Positions 56,269 through 64,000 of a stretch of 64,000 nt of DNA are shown here, piece by piece (within the stretch, counting starts at the first letter, position 1; each line of letters begins with the position of its first letter). The notes beneath the pieces were generated by a model, which saw only the letters and a program-made list of their open reading frames with translations, was not told where the DNA came from and did no database searches. Source of the stretch: Trichobilharzia szidati (Eukaryota > Platyhelminthes > Trematoda > Strigeidida > Schistosomatidae); NCBI GenBank assembly GCA_944472155.2, contig OX235277.1:9310804-9374803 (forward strand), read 5' to 3'. Both the position numbers and the translations under genes were made by a program.

Positions 56269-59011
56269 GACGGCTAGCTCACGAGGATTAGCTGGTGTTG
56301 GGATAGCTCTGAGTACTAGGGCAGAAAAGACATTACTTGACTGGATCCCGGTAGATAGCCGAATGTGTGCTGTCCGTCTGAACGAATCAGTGAAAAGGAG
56401 AAAGGACTGCACTACTCGCCGATGCCTTTTCGTAATCTCCGCCTACGCCCCCACTGACTGCAGTTCGGATGAAACGAAGGATGAGTTCTACCAAAAGCTG
56501 TCTAGTTTGCTGCGAAAGGCTAAACGCTCAGATATTGTCGTTTTAGCTGGTGACTTTAATGCTCAAGTGGGGAAATTGTGTCAATCTGAGAAGAATGTCG
56601 GTGGCACATACGGAATCCCATGCCAGCGAACCGACAACGGTGACCGTCTCCTACAGTTCTGTTCAGATAATTACTTGTTTCTTGTAAGCACTAACTTCAA
56701 ACACAAGGAGAGACACTGTCTTACCTGGCGACCTCCATCATCAAACCAACGCTGGACACAAATAGACCACATAGCAATAAGCCATCGTTGGCGTGGGTCG
56801 GTAGGGGATTGTCGCTCCTTCTGGAACACGTGTGTAGATACCGATCACGCACTGGTCCGCGCTCGTGTGTGCTTACGACTGAACGGACGTAGGAAACAGC
56901 TGGCAGTAAACCCATCACGTCCCCAGCTCGATCAGGAAACTAAGTTCCTATTTGAGGAAGAACTAGCTAAACACATATCTGAGTTCGACAGCTGCGCTCA
57001 CCCTGAAGAAGCCTGGAAGAATATTCAATCAGCCATAGATACAGCTGTAAAAGCTGTGAATAAGGTAAATCCAAAGGTGAGTAAAAACCATTGGATTTCG
57101 ACTGCCTCATCCGAACTGATAGATGCCAGAAGACTTATTCCGGCGAGCTCCGAATTCAATGAGGAGCGAAAGCTGCACAAAAGGAAACTTACGAAAAGTC
57201 TCCGCAAGGACCGTGAACAGTGGTGGTTGACAAAGGCGAAAGAGATGGAAAAAGCATCGGCGATAGGCAACACTAGGCAACTCTTTAGACTCATCAGGGA
57301 AACGAGTGGGAGAAGGCAAATCATAAGTGAGACTATTTGTGAGAAAAATGGCTCCTTAATTAGTTCTCAGGATAGACGCCTCGAACGCTGGAAAGAACAC
57401 TTCGAGGAACAGTTTAACTTGCCTACAGCCACACTGAGCCTCCCCGCCATCCAGCACACACCCGATTGAGACATAGACACTGGCCCGCCGTCTGTAAGTG
57501 AGGTCACCAAAGCAATCTGTAATTTGAAACGAGGTAAAGAGGCAGGACCCGACGGAATCATTCCGGAGGTGTTTAAATATGGGGGTGACATACTAGTATA
57601 TAGTTTAACTAAGGTACTAGGTAACGTCTGGGAATCAGAGACGGTTCCATCAGATTGGGGTAAGTCACTTATTATACCGATTTTCAAGAAGGGAGACAAG
57701 TCGTCATGTGATAATCATAGGGGGATCAGCTTAACGAACATAGTCTCTAAAATCCTAGGCTCAGTAATCATGAACAGACTAAGTCGAACTCGGGAGGAAC
57801 AAACGAGGGAAAACCAAGCGGGCTTTAGGCCAGGTAGAGGGTGCATAGATCACATCTTCACTCTCCGACAGATCCTAGAACATAGACACACTTTTAGGCG
57901 TCCAACAATTGCCATATTTCTTGACTTGAAGGCGGCCTTCGACTCCGTGGATCGAAAGGTACTATGGCAATGTTTGACTTTGAAGGGAGTGCCAAGAAAG
58001 TACATTGCACTAATCAAGGCACTCTACTCAAACTCACGTAGCTGTGTAAGGGCTTATGGGGAATAGTCATCTGAATTGATAACAACCAGTGGTGTCCGTC
58101 AGGGATGTCCACTTTCCCCTTTTCTGTTTAACTTCATCATAGATATGCTAATGGAAGTATCCTTAACTGAACTTAACGACTTAGGAATCGACTTGTTACC
58201 AGGGAATAGTCTTATAGACTCAGAATACGCAGATGACATAGTACTGTTAGGAGAGGACGCTAACAAAATGCAGAGTCTTCTGAACACCTTGAGCAGCAAT
58301 CTTCGTATGTTTGGCATGCGATTCGCCCCTGTGAAATGTAAGATGCTGCTACAGGACTGGACTACGTCAACTCCTAGCTTAGTGATAGGGAGTGAAGTGA
58401 TAGAACATGTTGACCACTTCACCTATTTGGGAAGTTGTATCAGCACCAACGGATTGACTGGTGACGAAATCACAGCACGGATCCAGAAAGCTAAGGCTGC
58501 TTTCGCTAACTTACACCGTCTCTGGCGTAGGCGTGACATCCGGCTATCAACCAAGGGACGTGTATACTGCTCAGCAGTTCGCTCCGTCCTTCTCTATGGC
58601 GGTGAGACGTGGCCATTGAGAGCGGAAGACATGAAGAGATTGTCTGTTTTTGACCACAGATGTTTACGATCTCTTTCTCGCGTTAGGTGGTCTAATAAGG
58701 TAAGTAATGTTGACGTTAGACGTAGAGTGTTGGGCAAAGAGGGAAAATCACTCGAAGAGGCTATGAAGTTACATAGATTGAGATGGCCAGGTCACGTGCT
58801 GGGCATGCCTAACCATCGTTTCCCCCGACGGGCATTACTAGCTGATATAGGTTCAGGTTGGAAAAGAGTAAGTGGTGGTGGCCAAACAAAAACATGGCCT
58901 CATCAATCCATGAAATCCCTGACAGTTAAACTGAGTCAGGTAGGGAGCGAGATGCAGACTTCCGGGTTGGGGCCCACCCTGGGGACTCTAAGAATCAATG
59001 GCTGGAGACAA
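56269..59011 (+). pseudogene. RTE-A polymerase: partial APE plus complete RT
   Basis: One frame over 2.7 kb with just two in-frame stops (TGA 57467, TAG 58064). The APE endonuclease lacks its first part (the catalytic Asn/Glu end) but keeps VISAYAP, VLAGDFNAQVG, the WTQIDHIAI segment and TDHALV for SDH. RT: GKEAGPDGIIPEVF, NHRGISLTNIVSKI, QAGFRPGRGC, motif A FLDLKAAFDSVDR, motif B SGVRQGCPLSPFLFN, motif C EYADDIVLLG (about 58226). C-terminal: VDHFTYLGSCIS, LLYGGETWPLRAEDMK, LRWPGHVLGMPNHR. RTE proteins nick and reverse transcribe at the target. Resembles SR2-type RTE. 5'-truncated and inactive as it stands. Confidence 0.9.
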
Positions 59012-59235
59012 TAGGTAACATGGCTCAAAATCGTTGTCAATGGCTTACGCAGATGTATTCAGTCTCTTTAACCTTCATATTCCTTTCTACCATTACTCAT
59101 TCTGTTTCACTCTTATACTTGTCAAAACTATTGATTCTCTTCACTCATTTTCCTGTCTATCTTTGTGGCAACTGGACCTGGTGCACTTCGGTGGCAGGTT
59201 CTATGTTGAATCCAGCCAGCCAGCCAGCAACACAT
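59012..59235 (+). mobile_element. RTE-A 3' UTR and (CCAG)n tail
   Basis: 3' UTR shared by all RTE-A tails, ending in CCAGCCAGCCAGCCAGCA, a (CAGN)n tail rather than poly(A), as is common for RTE elements. Confidence 0.8.
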
Positions 59236-59999
59236 TGAAGTCTTATGTTCTATATTGAATGCAAGAAATGAAGCGGATTTATTGACTAGCTCACCAAGAG
59301 TGATCTTAACGGACCTCAAGTAGGACAGACAGAATTTACCGTCACCATTATTATTTACTAACAGACTTCAGTGTTTATACACTTAATCCATACACACATA
59401 GACTGATAAAAAAAGTCTTTATTTTTCTCCACATTTTACTGTAATATTTTCTTAGTATTTCGACTAAATGTGATAAGGGTTGGGTAACTTAGTGCCTAGA
59501 CGTTTGTAAAGTAATGTATATAGAATGTTGTAGATATATATATGCTCAATCTCAAGTATTATTGATTTAAGATTTGTTTGTGTCTGCATGTGTGTGTGTG
59601 AAAGAAGGAGGGAGGTAGCGAGGGAGACACAAAACAGAACTCACTTTTATTTATGAATTTGACTTTCTTTTTATGTTTTACAGTAATTTTTGTTTTGTTT
59701 TATGACATGAAGAAGAACCGTTAACTTTTAGATACTATTAATATATTTTCTGCTAAAAACCACAGAGATTATCAAGGTTTTTACGAAAGAAAAAATATAA
59801 TAAGAAGACGAAACTTTTTCTGTTCTTGTTTTGTTTTGATGGATATTTTACTAACATCAGTCTTATTTTTCTATATATAGATTATGCTGTGAACCGATAT
59901 CAGTTTTTGTTTTATTTTATTCCTTCACCTTCCGAGTAGAACATAGGGTGCCTTCAAGCTCTAGAGGCCTGAAGTTTCTGTAGCAGTGGTGTTTATTTT
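59236..59999. other. no recognisable gene
   Basis: AT-rich with short TG and GGAG runs. Nothing coding seen. Confidence 0.45.
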
Positions 60000-60175
60000 T
60001 TTACAAAATGGGGTTGCTAACCTGCCTCATGCCCCCAACCTTTCCTCCTTACCAGTCTCATTACTTGCTTAGCGAGGTGGTAAAGGAGTGCGCCAACGGC
60101 CGGGGATCGAACTCCAGCGCATATGCATGGTTGGCGAGCGTCCTAACCGCTATGCCGCCGACGCCACCGATATCA
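60000..60175 (-). mobile_element. SINE1 copy, minus
   Basis: Reverse complement: GGCGTCGGCGGCATAGCGGTTAGGACGC (acceptor and box A), CATGCATATGCGC, GGAGTTCGATCCCCGGCC (box B), then a body with GGTTAGCAACCCC. Same head as 34825, different body. Confidence 0.7.
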
Positions 60176-60379
60176 GTTAGTAGACTAATTCATTGCATGC
60201 TGAGAAGCTGCCAGACAGACAGCTTCTTCGGCCTTTTCTATGGCGAAGTCCTTTAGGATTTGTATGCGAAGGAATTACCACCAAAAGAGATCAGGTGCGA
60301 ATCTCTGTTGGCCTGGGCGTGGGTGAGAATGAGAAGTACATCACTCTGAAACCAGTACGGATAATCTTCAGCACTTGGC

Positions 60380-60520
60380 ATATAAAAGAAATGCAGATCT
60401 TTAACACCAATTTTAAGTCAGTTAGTCAGTCAGTTCTTCTTTATGAGTTAAAAATTTGGCGTGCACGTCATGAAAAGTTACTGCACACTTTTATCAACAG
60501 CTGTACCATTCGCTAGCTCC
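60380..60520 (+). pseudogene. RTE-B short fragment
   Basis: MQIFNTNFKSV..SVLLYELKIWRARHEKLLHTFINSC corresponds to FNSNVKSVLPCGSETW.. of the RTE-B C-terminus. Confidence 0.65.
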
Positions 60521-60539
60521 ATTATTGTTATTATTATTA

Positions 60540-61165
60540 TTGTTTCCTTTAATTCCTACAGGAACATAGGGCTTCAGCCGTGCGTCTCCATTGCGTTCGG
60601 TTCTCTGCTAGAGTCTTCACCTGGCCCCATGTCTGCCCACACGCTTTCATCTCCTCTTCACATAACCTCCTCCAAGTCACCCTTGCACTTACGACCAACT
60701 CGCCGCTTCATTTTCGGGTTCTACTCGAGCAATGGCTTGTCTAGTGATGTCACTTGATAGTTTCCTCAGAGTATGGCCAGTCATTCCATCTCCATTTCTT
60801 CCTGCTTATTTCTTTCACAATCGGTTCCTGCCGTGTTGGTTCGCTCCCAGAGATCCCTGTTGCTGATGTTTTCTGGCCATCGCATCTTGAGTATTGAGCG
60901 AAGACAACTGTTAATGAAGGTCTGTAGTTTGTTTGAGATGCTCTTTATGACGCCCAGTGCAAGTCTCTGATCCATCCGTATAGTAACACTGACTTCACAT
61001 TGGAGTTGAAAATCCGGATCTTATTTTTGGTGCTGAGAGTTGTTGACCTCCACACAGACTTGTGAGTAGTGAAATCTTGTCTTGCTTTTCCGATTCTTGC
61101 TTTGATATCCTCGTCAGCTCCGTCCGCCTGTAGTTGAAATGATGCTTCCCAAGTAGGTAGCTAGC
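60540..61165 (-). mobile_element. RTE-B 3' end, minus
   Basis: Left edge ATTATTATTATTGTTTCCTTTAATTCCTACAGGAACATAGGGCTTCAGCC is the reverse of the RTE-B 3' terminus. It extends through the C-terminal coding part to about 61165, with broken frames. Confidence 0.8.
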
Positions 61166-61530
61166 TCCATACTGAAGATCTAATGACCGGCCGGCCAGAA
61201 AGAATTAGCAACAAAAAACGCTGGGAACAAGCCGGCCAAGAGCTTATTGCTCAACATATATTCCGAAGAAAACGGAGATGGATTAAGCCCACACCACTGA
61301 AGAGAGCGTCGAATGACGACGAGTGTGTCGTCCATATGTGACATGGAGGAGATGGTGGAATAAGGGGAAAGAAACGCAAGCTTTTAGACATCCGTAGAGT
61401 CAGCTGACTAAGAGAGACTGCAGACAACAGGGTGGAATGAAGATGTGCTGTTGAAGGGTACTATGTTCAACTAGGAACCCGAAGGAACAGCTATAGACAG
61501 ATAATGCTGGTTGATTGACTGACTGGTTTC
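61150..61530 (+). mobile_element. RTE-B/RTE-A tail chimera, plus
   Basis: Plus RTE-B tail (ATGACCGGCCGGCCAGAAAGAATTAGCAAC onward) that ends with ACTATGTTCAACTAGGAACCCGAAGG, then CAGATAATGCTGGTTGATTGACTGACTGGTTTC. The entire stretch, including the junction, is the reverse complement of 52590-52960. Confidence 0.75.
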
Positions 61531-61745
61531 TAAAGAATGGTTACTGAACCAAGAGTGCTCTTTTCGATAACTTCATCATCAGGCTCTACAGTTATGCATA
61601 CATTATAGTAGTGAATGAATGAATTGGTGTTATGAACAACATTAATGTTGTTTAAGTAACATCGAATCAATAATATTGATCGATTACAGTTCAATAGCAT
61701 CAACATAAAAATAAACTGAATGTCAGAAAAATTAGGAAAGATAAT

Positions 61746-62697
61746 TCATATTAGTTTGTTTATTAGATGGATCACACAGTGAAACAGTGTCATTATTTAC
61801 TGGATGACGTTTTGAACAAAATTTATTACTGTTCATAATCATATCAATTATAATCACACGACTTCGAAACTTGAGTTTTATAGTTTTCTTTGTTCTCTAC
61901 TATTTGTCGTCGTTGGGATAGTAGAATTTTCTACATATCAGGGACAGGTGTTGAATCATTCCTATTACATGTATTTGCAGTTGATTCGATAAACAAAGCT
62001 ACTGTCATCAATCTCTCCCCATACCCTGTTACATTAGATTTTAAAACTGTCATCCTATCCCATCCAGCCTATTGTATGGTTGTGTGTAACTGCATGTAGT
62101 GCTATAGCTGAACTATTCTCTAGATTTCTTATCTTGTTCGGGTCAACCAATCTAGATTTTGCCGCTAGGTTTTTATGCTCGGCTAGTCTGACTGCCCCTG
62201 TTCTACTAGTTTGACCTATGTATTTGACCTGACAATCATTGCAGGCAGGGTATTAGATAAACTAAATTGTTTTGTTTTAAAGGCTCCAGAGGATCCTTTA
62301 ACCGACAAAGCTTGTTTCTAATTGAGTTTGTGGTTGGTTTGAATGCCGTTTTTATTCCTACCTTGTTGAGAATTCTGCGTAAGGTGTTTTCCGAGGTTCC
62401 TTCCTTGTATGGAAGTACTACTGATTTTTTAGATTCTTTATATATATGTATATATATATATATATATCACTATGACTACTATCATTATTTGTTTTATTTT
62501 TACATTTCCCTAATAATAATTCATAATAATAATACAATCCCTACATACTTTCTGACTAATTTATCAGGGTACAATAAATAAATAAATTTTGTTCGAAATG
62601 TCATCTAGTAAATAATACTGTTTCACTGTGTGATACATCTAATAAACAAACTGATATGGAATTACTTACTACCACAGTGCCAAAGTTTTACACAAAT
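61746..62697 (-). mobile_element. PLE-B short copy with 15-bp TSD
   Basis: ATTAGGAAAGATAAT flanks it at 61731-61745 and 62698-62712. Inside, the minus strand carries the GIY-YIG region (YIGQTSRTG-like near 62215, tryptophan-poor C-terminus to about 61950), a variant hammerhead terminus at 61799-61844, and an inverted partial terminus at the right edge (ACTGTTTCACTGTGTGATACATC). A (TA)n run sits at 62447-62467. Confidence 0.82.
61799..61844 (-). ncRNA. hammerhead-like terminus of PLE-B
   Basis: Reverse complement: TGAT stem I, ATGATTA, one extra T, stem II GAACA/TGTTC, AAAA, ACGT, C, then ATCC. The first core box and the G of GAAA differ from canonical. Confidence 0.45.
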
Positions 62698-62738
62698 ATT
62701 AGGAAAGATAATCATTCAAATCCATGAATTTATAGTCT

Positions 62739-63139
62739 CTACTGAAGGCCGGCAAGAGCAGTAGGAGTGGCTGGTTGGACTTGCTTCTTCTGCACACAAA
62801 GCACTGGTTGTTTCACGCGAATTGCAATAGCCTCTGCTGTTTGAAGCATGAGGTGCTTTGGCAGTTTATTTGGCACCTGGTAGATGATAGAGAAGGATTC
62901 TTCAATGCTGGCTGGCTTTGTGCCCGGTCGGTTTGCACCAGATGGTCTAATACTGAATTGTTGATGGTTTTTATTACGCCTTTTCTTAGCCATACTGGGA
63001 GATGTTCTCGAGTGAGCACGAAAAAAATAAAGTTCCTAGAGCAACGGCCAATATAACTCGCTTCACCACAAGCGCAGTTGAATTGGTAGATACAATCAGA
63101 GGTGGGGCTAGCTAGTCTAGGTACTTCATCTTTAAACAT
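62739..63139 (-). pseudogene. PLE-A GIY-YIG fragment
   Basis: From 63139: SDCIYQFNCACGEASYIGRCSRNF, a frameshift near the EHLPVWLRKGVIKTINNSVLDHLV block, then in another frame SIIYQVPNKLPKHLMLQTAEAIAIRVKQPVLCVQKK to 62739. Nearly complete domain with two frame changes. Confidence 0.82.
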
Positions 63140-63340
63140 AGAACTTTACACAGAATTACACCAGTTTGAGTGTTGCCACACTCCATAGAGCACATAATAA
63201 AGGAAAGGCGAATCAGAGCAAATAGAAGAGATTTGAAAGAACGATAAATAAGCAGGAATGTGAATAGTACCATGGAAAAAACCAATAGGGTGTTGCTGTT
63301 TTTTTGGATATGACAGTTCACAGAGGGTGGATGCTTTTGA
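63130..63340 (-). mobile_element. RTE-A 3' UTR scrap
   Basis: ACATAGAACTTTACACAGAATTACACC, then GTTGCCACACTCCATAGAGCACA, is the reversed RTE-A 3' UTR as in 27840-27900 and 29430-29490. Confidence 0.65.
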
Positions 63341-63456
63341 TTTAGTTGTGTACTCTTAGCAGCTGACTAGTTGATTAAATTGCTGGAAAGCTTTTGTTAT
63401 CCTTCTAGATGGCATCACTTCAATGCAGGATTTTAGTATAAAATGAACTTATTTGA

Positions 63457-63717
63457 TTGCATGGAGGATTTCATCATGAGCTGACATCAGTTAGAGAACC
63501 ACTGGAAAACCTGGGAGTACTGGACCGCTTTTTCTTCCTAGTTTGAGACTCCTCAGCAGTACGCACCCACCGGGGTTCGAACCCAGGACCTTCCGGACCT
63601 TAAATTCTAATTTCTGCCAATTCACGACATAGCGCGACCATTTCTAACTGATGTCAGCTCATGATGAAATCCTCCATGCAATTAAACAAAATATCCCTAC
63701 AAAACCAATACTTGAGC
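63457..63717. mobile_element. SINE2 inverted dimer with 10-bp TSD
   Basis: Minus arm to about 63640, with reversed box B (GGGTTCGAACCC) but the box A region deleted. Plus arm is only the 3' end (63641-63717). Outer repeats GCATGGAGGATTTCATCATGAGCTGACATCAGTTAGA and complement. ACTTATTTGA occurs at 63447-63456 and 63718-63727. Confidence 0.82.
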
Positions 63718-64000
63718 ACTTATTTGAATTTTTCATGCCTAATGATATGATTGATTGCCTTTGTTGTGATTGGTTGTGTCAATTTATTATATTGATTATT
63801 TTTTTTAATGATTTGGAATTTGAACTTACTTGTCATGTGATTTAGTTTTTGTCAGTGTTGGTAAATTTTGCTGTGTAGTAATGTGTTTGTTAATCACTCA
63901 CTGGCTGATTCATTTGAGTACTAACCAGACTTCTAGAAATTCCTTGGCATTACTTTTGATGTTTCCTCTATTTAAAATTTCTACATTCACTTATTCAAAT

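Noticed and set aside
61541..61600. CTGATGA ... GAAA with hairpin AAGAG/CTCTT on the minus strand
   Set aside because: Position 17 would be G, which does not support cleavage, and stem II is poor; kept out of the feature list though it may be a decayed relative.

Overview
The window looks like repeat-saturated nuclear DNA of a blood fluke (schistosomatid trematode, probably Schistosoma). This is inferred from AT-rich sequence, long spliceosomal introns, RTE-, CR1- and Penelope-type retroelements, a CsRn1-like Gypsy element with a CHCC Gag finger, and tRNA-headed repeats carrying hammerhead ribozymes of the type known as Sm-alpha. No bacterial, organellar or viral genes were seen. One assembly gap lies at 22450-22947.

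Host gene: two exons on the + strand (31308-31365 and 37744-37995) fit a secretory carrier-associated membrane protein (SCAMP). The first encodes an NPF motif; the second a proline-rich stretch and a coiled coil. Both are bounded by plausible splice sites with compatible phase. The start exon and the membrane-spanning exons were not found. A short ORF at 23527-23742 is a very tentative second host candidate.

Layout. 0.2-1.5 kb: Penelope-like (PLE) relic ending in a hammerhead. 1.7-2.3 kb: RTE-B tail. 2.3-5.9 kb: no gene. 5.9-8.9 kb: the best PLE (RT plus GIY-YIG) and a relic. 8.9-11.2 kb: Gypsy integrase relic and Merlin transposase relic. 12.7-14.5 kb: Gypsy LTR, gag and protease, then an LTR scrap. 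15.4-22.4 kb: RTE-B and CR1-like elements, including a 583-codon CR1-like reverse transcriptase ORF that runs into the gap. 24.9-26.1 kb: a long inverted repeat. 26.8-31.1 kb: RTE-A tails and PLE pieces. 31.3-38 kb: the SCAMP exons, their intron filled with nested PLE, SINE and palindromic insertions. 38-41.3 kb: CR1 C-terminus, Sm-alpha-like and tRNA-SINE fold-backs, PLE. 42-45 kb: a PLE nested in another PLE. 45.7-54.6 kb: RTE-A and RTE-B tails. 56.3-59.2 kb: a long RTE-A polymerase with two in-frame stops. 60-63.7 kb: SINE, RTE-B, PLE and SINE pieces.

Main unexpected theme: several small elements (tRNA-headed SINE2 and hammerhead-bearing PLE-derived elements) are inserted as inverted dimers whose 3' ends face outward. 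They meet at variable internal points and are flanked by 10-16 bp target-site duplications that I could read directly. The clearest is a 475-bp insertion with apparently perfect 214-bp arms, each encoding a hammerhead with a canonical core. At least five hammerhead families or variants are present.

Family labels used below (PLE-A, -B, -C; RTE-A, -B; SINE1, 2, 3; R1) are mine, defined by cross-comparison inside the window; links to published families (SR2, Perere, Cercyon, Sm-alpha, CsRn1, Merlin) are inference and were not searched.
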